From Chromera velia (lineage: Eukaryota; Sar; Chromeraceae): 34,517 bases of DNA. The notes beneath the pieces are model-generated. The model saw only the letters and a list, made by a program, of their open reading frames with translations. It was not told where the DNA came from and did no database searches. A program made the translations under genes and the position numbers. Every line of letters begins with the position of its first letter. The stretch's first letter is position 1. The stretch lies in the NCBI GenBank assembly GCA_018398765.1, contig JAHBMJ010004293.1:1739-36255 (forward strand), written 5' to 3'. This document shows, one piece after another, positions 24,201 to 33,037 of the stretch.

Positions 24201-25357
24201 CCCACCGACCGAACAAACTGACCGGAGCACGTGGGAACTGTGCCTCCCTGCCACTGAGATGTTGCATAGGCGGTGGCGGTGCAGGTGAAGGTGGTGGTTG
24301 CAGATCCGCTAATCTGGTAACCGTTGGCACAGGTGTAGGTGAAAGTGGCGGTGGCCGTTGTGGTGCCCGTCTGGCTGCTGTCTGCCCTTTGAACGTTGGC
24401 TGAGAGAGTGTTGGGCTGAGGGTCCGTTGCCTGGTTGCATGAGATGCCTGCAAAGGGCATTTCAGTCAACAGCGTGTGGTGTGTAGTTGTCCTCGTGCAA
24501 TCTGATGAATCATACATTCCGTTCGGAAGGACAGTACAGAAAGGCGTTCAGAATTCAGGGGTGGAATTCGGGCGTGCAGCGCTAATTGTGTGTGTGCACC
24601 GAAAGAGGCATCCGAGTCGGGACATAAAAATGGTTATGGTTGCCTTTGAGGTTCAGCATAGCTTCGAAGGAGGCGAGAGGTGTCTGTAATGTACTTGCAT
24701 CTGTGTCTGCATTGCGTGCACAGCTTGTCTGCTTACCTGTGACGCTGATAGTAATGTCGTCTGACGCCATGATGCCGTCCGTCGCTCTGTTGACCTTCTG
24801 CAGGTGGAAGCTGAAGTGGGTGTACGGCCCCGCGTTTGGGTCTGTTGCGGAGCAGGTTCGGCTCTGTTGAATGCCGCTCCACGACAGGGAACACGAAAAA
24901 AGTTGAGGCCAGCTGACAAAGTCCGTGGATCCATACCCCACAATCTGTACCACACTTTGCTCCACACAGCAATCGGGTCTGTTGTGGTAGGTGATCGAAC
25001 TCAAGTGCACAGCACACGGAAGAGTGATGACCGACTGCACATTCGCATTCCCCCCGACCCCTGTGCCCGAATTGGCCACAATGTCGCTGTTCGCAGTGTC
25101 AACGTGCCAGTAAGCCCCCACGCCCCCGGTGGTGATTCTGTCTCACATGCCTGTGTACGGCAACTCGGTCCCCCCATACCCCCCGGAGCCTGCATCGTTG
25201 TAGGTGGCAATATTGAGACGTGCACGGTACCTTCCTGGGCAAGTCGATCCTGCATAGTCTTTGTACGCTGTGTAAATTCCGTTAAACGTGGTGCCCGCGT
25301 CTTTGGTCCATGTATTCCCGCGGCCTATGTCACTTGGGGGTAGCTGCGTTCCGCCAC
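18867..25357 (-). CDS. Sushi (CCP) domain type I membrane protein with long acidic tail; 5' end missing
   Basis: Exons on the minus strand: 25357-24737 (unrecognised ectodomain, ~207 residues), sushi exons 24447-24223, 23690-23466, 23287-23063, 22710-22486, 22253-22029, 21614-21375 and 20871-20608, then 20467-18867. All junctions are phase 1. Each sushi domain has four Cys in CCP order, with a YTCANGY-type motif and W before the last Cys, as in WQGGTVPTC. The last exon holds a juxtamembrane region with Cys, a hydrophobic helix (PLWLIIVIAVVSILCIIGPI onward, about 19740-19650), a basic stop-transfer RWAKR, and ~260 residues very rich in Glu and Asp, ending SSFFDEACD. Sushi modules usually mediate extracellular protein or glycan binding, so a surface receptor or adhesin is inferred. 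An in-frame TGA lies at 25145-25143 in the first exon. No signal peptide exon was found, so the 5' end lies further upstream. Confidence 0.85.
20525..20556. repeat. GGAA tetranucleotide repeat
   Basis: A run of (GGAA)n on the plus strand, i.e. (TTCC)n in the sense of the sushi gene. It fills the short intron 20607-20468, upstream of its acceptor. Confidence 0.92.
21040..21374. repeat. Compound microsatellite (AC, GGAC, AG, GACA) filling a sushi-gene intron
   Basis: Over 330 bases of simple tandem units: (AC)n, (GGAC)n, (AG)n, (GACA)n, GATA-interrupted GACA, a second (GGAC)n, then degenerate GACA. In the sense of the sushi gene it is a GTCT array that begins at the splice donor after sushi domain 6 (21374). 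Confidence 0.93.
22029..24447 (-). repeat. Five tandem, near-identical 225-nt sushi exons
   Basis: The exons 24447-24223, 23690-23466, 23287-23063, 22710-22486 and 22253-22029 are each exactly 225 nt, phase 1-1. They share DPQPNTL, NVQRAD and YATSQWQGGT, with only a few substitutions. Domains 6 (240 nt) and 7 (264 nt) are clearly diverged. Four of the five donors fall after PTCSG. Exons 1 and 4 share the variant YQISGSATTTFTCTATAYAT, and the intron sequence after them is also related. Confidence 0.9.
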
Positions 25358-26279
25358 CTGCATGTAGGCAAGGAAGGAAAGAAGACGAGGAAGTGCAGAC
25401 GTGTATGTGACTGCATGCTTCATGGAAAGGTTTCGAAAAGCGTGTGTATCTATAAGGATCAAGCGTTTGCCTTGGATGCGTGGGTGTGATGAAGCCACCC
25501 ACGTGCATGGAGATTGTTTCTCGACATATACATGCTGCAATTTACTGATAGAGAGTACTACGTTCACCATAGTGCATGTAGCCGCCTTCTATCCAGCAGG
25601 CTGGAGGATAGCAGGAAGGTAAAAGTATTGGGCATTCCATGCATTTGTCTACGGATGTGTACTGACATGCATACCAGGTAGTCTAAAAGCCCACCTGTCT
25701 GGACTTCTACAAAAAGGAGAAGGTATTCGAGAAGATGTGCAAGTCGGCCCATTCTCCACAGCTGCAGAACTTTAAATGCATGCGATCTATTAAAGTTGCT
25801 GTATGAACCTTCCTAAATGACTATGGATGCAAACACATTTCACAAGGGGTTTGCAGACTATATTAATATATATATGAGACGGAACACAGACAGAGAGGAC
25901 TGACTGTCATAGTGAGTCTCCCAGCTTGACTCACTCGCGATTGCTGGCTTTTACACGCACACGGTTTCCTACATACGCTGTCTCTGACGGTTTCGAAGTC
26001 TGTATGTTTTGTTTCTTTGCTTCGTCATCATGCAAAGGAGCATTTGGTCGATTGGTGCACGGTTCGAGATGCATGGTTCGAGTTGCATGAATCGCGCGCG
26101 CGATTTGCGCGCGCGCGCGCGGGCAAAGCACAAAAGCTCATGCACGCGCATGCACCGCCAGGATATGCCATAGGTAATCCAACTAATGAAGAGTCAAATA
26201 TATAGGATTTTATAGGAAAAATTCAAAAACTAATATTTTTTAAAATAATTTCTTTCTTTCATTCTTTTCGAACATGTTA
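25358..26279. other. No gene recognised; upstream intron or spacer of the sushi gene
   Basis: No open frame here joins in phase with the exon at 25357. A minus-strand hydrophobic ORF at 25752-25564 was considered as a signal-peptide exon, but its donor phase does not fit. Around 25855-25880 is a short TATA repeat. At 26090-26122 there is an alternating CG tract with a palindrome. From about 26200 the DNA becomes AT-rich. Confidence 0.6.
26090..26122. repeat. Alternating CG tract with a perfect 16-base palindrome
   Basis: AATCGCGCGCGCGATT (26090-26105) is a perfect palindrome and is followed at once by a second TGCGCG run to about 26122. Alternating purine-pyrimidine CG tracts are prone to Z-DNA or cruciform structure. 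Confidence 0.85.
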
Positions 26280-27445
26280 TTATTGGATGCAGAAGCATTT
26301 GTGTCCTTTTGCTAGCTCGCCACACCAACATTGCTTCTTCTTCCTTCCAGGCTTCTTCTTGGGCACTGCAAGTTTCTCCACACACTCGGTACTGTATGGA
26401 GCATAGCATCTGACGTGAAACTCTCGACACTCAGGGTGGCGATGCCTGGGCCTCCCAGCTGCAACTTGCTCTTTTGAAGCAGGAACAGAAAGAAGATTCT
26501 CTCTATCAACTGTACAAACAGAGCTTCCTCCACATTCATGGAGGGGACCCCAACATCGGAAGCACAACAGGCAAGACTGTGCCCATAAAAGAGGAAGTCT
26601 CTGTGTCCACACCCGTTCTTCACCTTCCATCATGTGGTTTCTCCATCCAGGCCCCACAGCAAGAACTTCCCCCACAGTTTCCATAGGTAGACTGTCTTCC
26701 TGCAATCAATAAGCAAATTAAAAACTAAAATCAAATAGACATTCAATTTCATTCAGAAGAAGAAAATTTGTAAAGAATGCTAGCTGACCGTAAGATTAGG
26801 TCCGCACAAGAAAGAACCTCCCACTGCAGTCTTGTCAAACGGCACGGGATGACGCCCATCTCGCCCCACAATCCATCGATGAGCAAACATGCTCATCAAC
26901 CAGTCCGTTTCNNNNNNNNNNNNNNNNNNNNNNNNNNNNNNNNNNNNNNNNNNNNNNNNNNNNNNNNNNNNNNNNNNNNNNNNNNNNNNNNNNNNNNNNN
27001 NNNNNNNNNNNNNNNNNACATCAGCAGCTTCATATTTATTCTCTACAATGGCAACTACAAACACCCGAACTGTCCCTGTGCGTGCAGAAGCAAAGAAGTG
27101 AGAAGGCTTCCGGAAGTTGTCACCTGGAGGCACAACGTGCACTGACAGGTGTGGCAATGAAGGAAACCCAAAAACTCTTCCCTTTGCAACTTCTATTGCC
27201 CTTGCCTCCATCGGTGCCTTCTTTGCGCCAGAATATATTTTCACTGTATTCTTCTGAGTCTCATGGATGGTCACATAGTTCACCGTCCATCCAGCTTTGA
27301 CCACCTTGTCAGACAAAGTGCTGCTGTGCTGTTGCAAATGAGATTCAATACTCGCAATCGATAAGAAAGAAAATCTGAACTCCTCTCCCACCCTTTTTTC
27401 CTCCGCGAAATGGGCCCATGCCCTTGTTGCCCAGTCAGGAAGCAT
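26280..27445 (-). CDS. Uncharacterised protein with basic Cys-rich C-terminus, possibly two exons, broken by an assembly gap
   Basis: I do not recognise the family. ATG 27445 opens a long minus-strand frame reading through the gap to a stop at about 26780. A donor at the end of CGPNLT (about 26793) can join in phase 0 to an acceptor at about 26706, where the frame continues EDSLPMETVGEVLAVGPG and runs to a stop at 26280. The end of the product has clustered Cys and His (HPECREFHVRCYAP), an AT-hook-like KKPGRKKK, then CWCGELAKGHKCFC. That looks like a metal-binding, nucleic-acid-associated tail of the kind often seen in transposon or nuclear proteins; this is inference. Another minus-strand frame from ATG 27540 overlaps its start and suggests a frameshift or different splicing. 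The gap of unknown true length leaves the middle unresolved. Confidence 0.4.
26912..27017. other. Assembly gap (106 N)
   Basis: A run of 106 undefined bases. It interrupts the minus-strand gene at 26280-27445; the apparent in-frame continuation across it is only as good as the gap-size estimate. Confidence 1.
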
Positions 27446-28105
27446 CCCTCCGTTCCCGTTTTGTCTTCAGGACAGGCGTTATCAACCAAAAAATTGAAAT
27501 TCTGTTGCCATCTTCCTCCCCTCTGACTCTTTTCACACATGCGCCAGCTTTCAAAGCACCCAAAACTGCTGTATTTTTATCTCAATCATAGCGGGTAATC
27601 TTTGTAAAATATAGGGGATCTCAACTCCAGTCTCCAATTTGTAAGACGCCTTCTCTCTAGAAGACGCCATCCTGTCATGCAAGTTAAACAAGGGAAGAAA
27701 CAGAAGAGAGCATCTTGGAGACGGTGTCATCTATTGTTGGAGTATTCAGTCAGTCAAAGCTGTTGTATAGCCGTCTATGCGATGCATGCATGCGTACATA
27801 TGCTTGTCGGGCCGCGCCGAGCCGCAGCCCCGTCATTTTGAACTCAATGCGCTCTCATGCAATGACTCTTCATGAGTCGGATTACCTACAGCTAGGTCCT
27901 GGTCATTCCTGGTCCGATGGATACTGAGTCCCCGTCCTCAGGATTATGCAGCCAAATAATGCAGGTGATCTAAGAATACCATTCAGAAACTTGCGAATCA
28001 GAGGTGGGTCGCTGTCCACAGAAAAAAAAGGGACAGTCACAGGAGTAAAGCTGTCCAACCGCCACCACTGCTCTTCCCTTCCCCTGTGTGCAACACTATC
28101 AGATC
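27446..28105. promoter_or_regulatory. Spacer with TGCATGC motifs upstream of the small secreted-protein gene
   Basis: No convincing coding region beyond the possible minus-strand N-terminal extension to 27540. TGCATGCATGC occurs at 27783-27793, about 310 bases before the ATG at 28106. TGCATGC(A) is a known ApiAP2 binding motif in apicomplexans; its use here is inference. Confidence 0.35.
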
Positions 28106-28555
28106 ATGCCGTCTCTCTTTGCTCTCACGTGCCTTGTAGCTCTCGCAGTGACTTTCAAACCATCCAGCGGGCTCACAGCGAAGAAATGGACCTCAGCTTC
28201 TTCCCCTCCTTCCGTTCTCGAGTTGAAAGACGGGACAAAAAAAGTTTGCCTGTACAAAGGGGAGCGATGTCAGGGAGAAGCCGTCAAATGCTTTGAGGAG
28301 GGCAAGTGCTATTCCAAGGAGGACCTGGATCTTGAACTGGTGCAGCAAGAGTCTGGTTCGGCAGCCCCAGTGTTTCAGACGGTTGAGTGGGAATTCGAGG
28401 CTTATTACGGCGATAAGTACAAGTGTGGTCTGGTCTTGTTCTCTGACGAGGCGTGCACCACTAAAGTAGGGGAAATTCCCTCACCTGTTTCGATCCTCCC
28501 TTTGAATAAATGTGACCTTGTGGCTGGAGGCGCTTCAGCCCTACTGTCGGGCTAA
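28106..28555 (+). CDS. Small secreted cysteine-rich protein, single exon
   Basis: A 149-residue product with no recognised family. ATG 28106 (agatcATGcc) begins a classical signal peptide, MPSLFALTCLVALAVTFKPS, with cleavage likely near the SSGLTA region. The mature part carries seven Cys in pairs or nearby: KKVCLYKGERCQGE, VKCFEEGKCYS, YKCGLVLFSDEACTT and NKCDLV. This suggests a compact disulfide-bonded fold. Composition is otherwise mixed and acidic in the middle. No intron is required. It stands alone, with the uncharacterised minus-strand gene upstream and a long repeat-rich stretch downstream. An extracellular or vacuolar role is inferred from the leader; the function is unknown. Confidence 0.7.
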   Translation: MPSLFALTCLVALAVTFKPSSGLTAKKWTSASSPPSVLELKDGTKKVCLYKGERCQGEAVKCFEEGKCYSKEDLDLELVQQESGSAAPVFQTVEWEFEAYYGDKYKCGLVLFSDEACTTKVGEIPSPVSILPLNKCDLVAGGASALLSG

Positions 28556-30031
28556 AAGCTCCCTGCCTCCCCCGACTGATCAGATCCGCAGTCACTCTTC
28601 TACCCTTCTATTGTGGGTGAGGAAGGGGTAGGAGTCCTCGCGTCCTTCCGACGGACTGTGGGAGAGAAGTTCTGAGGATACGTGAGGCAGGCGTCAGGGC
28701 GCAAGTCAGACTGTTCGGTCGGTATGAACTGTCTTCATTCATGCATGGAGTCGATGAGGGAATGTGGCACTCAGGGATGGGGTCCGGCGGGTGTAGAAGC
28801 GAAAGAGACTTCAAAAGCAAAGCTGTCCTTGCAGATCGACCGTTCTTCACCAAAATCCCATTCAAGACCCGTCCGTCTCCGACTCTCCGTGCTGGAGGAC
28901 GAACCGCGACGGACAGTTAGTGCTTTCTTGAAAGATTGCGGTACTATGAATCTAAAGCGGAACGACAACTGAAATGGAAGCTCCCCCACCCCATTCTTTG
29001 CCAAATCTGTCGGTGACGCCATTGAAGAAAAGGAAGAATTGATCGATATCGATCTGATCGGTCGAGAAAAACAGAAGAGTCTATACCGCCAGACGCAGTA
29101 CGTCATTGGGCTTACTCATCCAATCGACCCCCCCCCTCCCTTTGTTTCTTTTCATCTCCGATCGAGCTGAGCAGGCAGTGTGCTCTCTCGCACCATGCAG
29201 CCGTGTGATGAAAGTGGCCTGTGTTGGCTGAATAAGAGTAAATCTATCCAGAGGCAGACAGGAGACTGGGGGAGAAAAACGATACGTGCCTGCCAGTGTC
29301 CTTGCTCCATTGCAAGAATTCCGTGCAAGAGGGGGAAAAAGGGTGGACAGACAGGAGAAGGATACGCGGTGCCGAGAAAAGCTGATCTAGCTCATGCTCC
29401 CGGTGCATGCGCGAATTGAAAGGATCATGGAAGCCCATGCAAGGCGTCTGTGTGTGTTCTGACCCATTCTGACTTGATCAATCTTTAACGACATATATCG
29501 ATCGATGGATGGATGGATGAACGAAATGTTGGATGCATCCCTCCGGAAACCGACTTAAGAGATGGTAGAAAGAAGGAGAGAGATGGAGACAGAAGTTTTG
29601 CTACTTGAGCTTTTTACTCACACAAATATTTCTTTCTGTGTGGTCTGATCTGCGTACACGCACTGCTCCATCTTCATTCTTTGAATTTTCCTTCTCTGGT
29701 GGTGGCCACTTTGCTCCTTCATTTGTTTGTGTCTTCCCTCCTACCCTCGCACACCTCTTTCTTTCGGTCTACCCCCGGCCCCCACCCCTTCCCTCCCTCT
29801 CTCTGTCTCTCTATTTTTTTCTGTCTGTCTGACTGTCCGTCTGTAAGAGAAGACAAAGGGAAGAGAGAACAACATACTCTCTGTGTCTGTATGTGTGTGC
29901 GTGCGTGTCTGGCAAGAAAAAGTAAAAAAAAGAAGTCAGATACCCTGTTTGGCATGAAGAGGAAGGAAAGGAAAGAAACGAATTCTTGCTCTGTCTGTTT
30001 GTGTGCAAAGGAAGGGGAAAGTGTCTGTCTA

Positions 30032-30065
<34 letters not shown>

Positions 30066-30204
30066 AGAAGAAAAAGAGGGAGAAGAAGAAACCATATAGT
30101 CTGTCAGTCAGAAGGAGAAAAAGGAAAAGAAAAGTCTTTCTTCTTTCTGTCCATCTGTGTTTCCTTTTTTTCTTCATTCAAGGTTCTTTCTTTCGTTCTT
30201 TCTT

Positions 30205-30281
<77 letters not shown>

Positions 30282-30394
30282 GTGTGTGTGTGTGTGTGTC
30301 TGTCTGTCTCTCTCTCTTTCTTTCTCTCTCTCTTTCTTTCTTTCTTTGTTTTTTTCTTTCGTTCGCTCGGATTCACTGCATGACTGCGTGACAG
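28556..30394. other. No firm gene; a fragmentary coding-like stretch and microsatellites
   Basis: At about 28774-29168 one plus frame looks protein-like on both sides of an in-frame TGA (28970-28972): KSHSRPVRLRLSVLEDEPRR before it and FFAKSVGDAIEEKEELIDID after it. It could be an exon of the zinc-finger gene that follows or a decayed gene; I cannot join it convincingly. A (CTGT)n array lies at about 30022-30065. Mixed TTTC, CT and GT repeats run from about 30186 to 30350, just before the acceptor at 30392-30394. Confidence 0.45.
30022..30350. repeat. CTGT, TTTC, CT and GT repeats before a splice acceptor
   Basis: Pyrimidine-rich simple repeats: (CTGT)n at about 30022-30065, then TTTC/CT/GT blocks at about 30186-30350. 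They lie in the presumed intron upstream of the first recognised exon of the CCCH gene. Confidence 0.9.
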
Positions 30395-32083
30395 ATGAGG
30401 AGAAGATTGACTTCATGTACTTCGCCATTCCCAATGTGGAGGAGGATGTCAAGCAGATGATCAACGATGATCAAAGAGAAGACGGAAGAGATCTGAGGTG
30501 GATTCCAGCAGCAAAGGACTCGGAGCAGATCCAGAAGCCCTGCTGGGAGGGGAAATTCCTTCATGGGCGGACCTCAGATGCGGAAGGTCGTCGTCGTGAG
30601 TCAAGAGGTCAGTTTTGCAGTCTGGTTGCTTTCGTCTGCTCTTCTGACTGGTTTTCTGTGGCTGTGAATGAATGAAAACCTCCCCATGCCTCTTTCCTGT
30701 ATTGATATCGTTCTCGACCGATTGAATTTCTGGTGCGCAGGGAGCCAACACTTTGATTCGAAATTTCAGATATGATGGCAAACGAACCTCACATTCCTCA
30801 CAGCTCCTTTTTCTTCTTTTTTGCATTCGCTGGTCTTTCGTTTGCTAGTTTGTTTGTCGACTTTGCATGATTCAGCAGCATGTCTGTCTCCATAAATCTA
30901 GATTCTAGGCCGATCCACTTGTTTATCTTTGTGGATGCTTTTTGCAGAACTTCGGAAAGCACTGCAAGTTCTTTGTCCACTCCCTCTGCCGACATGACCT
31001 GGAGCACGACAGGTTCATACACGACCTCGCACAGTTCCCCTGCCGGTGGCAGAATCTGACAGGTCAGCACCACCACGCACCTCCTGGTCTTCTTCTCTCT
31101 TCCTCCGTCTCTGTCTCTCCTGTAGTCGCCTTTCTCCTACTTTCTCCCCCTCCGGCAGTCTCCTCCTTCTCTTCCTCGCTCCTCCTCCCTTCTGCCCTTC
31201 ATTTTTCTCTCACTCATCCTGTACCCCCCCCAGTGTCCCCCCCTCACCCCCCCAACATGCTCCAACTCAACCATCGTGATTCTGTGTCTCTCTAGGTGTC
31301 TCTTCTGAGGTCTGTGTGTTTGAGGCTCTCTTTCGCTCTCTCTCTCTCTCGGGAGAGAGAGAAGGAGAGCGTGCGTGTGAGACAGGGAACGTGCGTGCGT
31401 GTGTGTGTGTGAGAGAGAGTATGTCTGTTTGTGTTTGTGTGTGAGAGAGAGAGGGAGGGAGAGAGAGTATGTGTGTGTGAGAGAGAGAGAGAGAGAGTGT
31501 GTGTGTGTGTGTTTCCATCCATATTAGTACGTGTCGTTATGTTGCAATGCACTGGTGTTTGTGTGACCGTCAGCCTGAGAGTCTGTGTGTACGTGTGGTT
31601 TGCATGTATGCATGTATAAAGGTGCATATGCACTCCAGTGCATAAGTCACTATGTGTACCGTGGTACAAATTGAGTGTAGAAGACACTAATTTTTGGTCT
31701 GACAACAGTCAAAAGTTTGGACTTTTATCTTTCTGCATGACGGGGTATTGATCGCCTTTGTTGCAGAGCGGTGCACCACTCGATGCAACTTCTCGCACGG
31801 AGAGATCGAGTCGGAGGAGGATCGAGACCAATTTCTCCCCAGAGAAGCCTCGATGATCAAGACGCTTCTGCAGAAACACCGACTCGACCTGGAAAAGAAG
31901 AAGTGGCTCAAGGACGCGATTGAGAGGGTGGATGCGAGTCTTCTTCTGGGTCAGTTGAATGAGTCACACTTTGAGAAAAATTACGTAGTCTTTCTTTTAC
32001 TTGCTTCACAAGCGCACTCAACCAGTCTTTGTAACACTTTACACTTTTGTATTGAATGTCTAGGCGGGGAGGATGTCTTGTAA
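30395..32083 (+). CDS. CCCH zinc-finger protein (ZC3H4/6/8-like fingers), N-terminus and one junction unresolved
   Basis: CCCH fingers of this arrangement bind RNA. Exon 30395-30595 (30607 with a second donor) encodes an acidic stretch beginning DEEKIDFMYFAIPNVEED. Exon 30948-31062 encodes FGKHCKFFVHSLCRHD and ends FPCRWQNLT. Exon 31767-31949 continues in phase with ERCTTRCNFSHGEIESEEDR, and 32064-32083 closes with GGEDVL. The FPC...C...CNFSH block resembles the last finger of animal ZC3H4/6/8, here C-x8-C-x3-C-x3-H rather than the usual x5 spacing. The preceding finger lacks an obvious third Cys. The junction from the first exon (one base left over) to 30948 (full codon) does not match in phase, so a small exon, another acceptor or a sequence error must lie between. 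No start codon was found; an upstream exon is needed. Confidence 0.68.
31320..31512. repeat. CT, GA and GT repeats in the CCCH gene intron
   Basis: Alternating blocks of CT, GAGA and TGTG fill the middle of the intron 31063-31766. The CT block and the GA block that follows it (about 31330-31360) are complementary and could form a hairpin. Confidence 0.88.
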
Positions 32084-32351
32084 GTGCGGCAAAAAGAAGC
32101 GAGATCAAGCGAGGTTTTCTGCTTAACTCTACTCGGCAGCAAAAATTTCTGAGCCTTTTTCCTTCTTTTCTGTCTTTGAAAATCGTTCTGTGTATGCTTT
32201 TTTTGACGTATTCAGAGTGAAAGCTGTTTTGTGCATCAATTTACCTTGCTACATTTTGTTGTTTTTACTTGATCGTCGTCAGTTTTTATCGGGCTCTCTT
32301 TCGTTCTAGCATTCGTTTCGGAATACTCCCTATTCGCCCCTGTTCTGCATC

Positions 32352-33037
32352 ATGTCTGCAGTGCAGCAACAGACTGAGTCAGCCCAGTCAGCCCAGACGG
32401 CGGCAGACGTCGAACATGAGAACAGAGGAGACACGGAGGGCTCGGCAGAGGCACAGGCAGGGGGGGGATACGTGGGCTCCCCTGTGACTGGGCCTGCTCC
32501 ACCTGGAGTGACGATCAACACAGGGGTGTACGGGTATGCTCGCATGATCAACCCAGGTGGATTCACGTTCCCGCCTCCATCATTCCCTGGTCAGTCGGTC
32601 TGCGTCTGTCTGTCTCAGTCTGTGTGAGCGCATTTGTCTGTTCGTCTGTCCGATTTTCTCTCGAACTCTCCATCTTTTTTCCTCCCCCCCCGCCTTAAAG
32701 TTTTTTGTATTGCCACTCATTCCCTCTCAGGCCTTTCTTTGTTCTGTCGTCCCTCTGAACCCTCTATGCGTAGTATCGATCTATGGCATGTAAAGTTTGT
32801 TAGTAACCTTTTCGATTCATCGCGGTTAACCCTTTACTACGTATGTCACAACTGCATGCTTCATCGTTCTTTCCCCCGTCTGACTGATCGATCTTCCTCC
32901 TGTGAGACTTAAAGTTTGCAGCCTACACCTACATGCCGGCGCCTGGCTCTGACATGATGTCATCGGGTTCTCTTCCGATTCCTTTCTTTGCCCCCCCTGG
33001 TGCTGGAAACACGGGGGGCGGGACCTCGAATCAGTAG
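32352..33037 (+). CDS. Small Gly/Pro/Gln-rich protein, two exons
   Basis: Family not recognised. Exon 1 (32352-32589) starts MSAVQQQTESAQSAQTAA; exon 2 (32922-33037) joins in phase 1 and gives AYTYMPAPGSDMMSSG and ends GAGNTGGGTSNQ before TAG. The product is ~117 residues. The N-terminal third is Gln, Ala and Glu rich, the rest Gly, Pro, Tyr and Phe rich (GVYGYARMINPGGFTFPPPS), so it is probably intrinsically disordered. No leader or membrane segment is seen. Its start lies only ~270 bases after the CCCH gene stop, on the same strand. Fusion of the two into one transcript was considered, but the phases of available splice sites do not give a continuous frame. The frame stays open for 37 codons beyond the TAG. 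Confidence 0.58.

Noticed and set aside
25143-25145. TGA recoded as tryptophan in this genome
   Set aside because: The DAG kinase and the sushi gene themselves end in TGA and use TGG for Trp, so general nuclear recoding is not supported.
25564-25752. Hydrophobic minus-strand frame as a possible signal-peptide exon of the sushi gene
   Set aside because: The donor after CTATG leaves two bases, while the exon at 25357 needs one; the frame is short and not otherwise supported.
26055-26090. Repeated GGTTCGAG, reminiscent of a tRNA T-arm
   Set aside because: No acceptor, D or anticodon stems can be paired around it; it is a short local duplication.
28771-29106. Minus-strand 111-codon frame opposite the fragmentary plus-strand stretch
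   Set aside because: Composition looks like an antisense shadow (Phe/Ser/Arg rich, no motif), and no splice partners are evident.
30003-30391. Plus-strand frames with long Ser/Leu/Phe runs, resembling membrane helices
   Set aside because: They are produced by CT, TTTC and CTGT repeats in a presumed intron.
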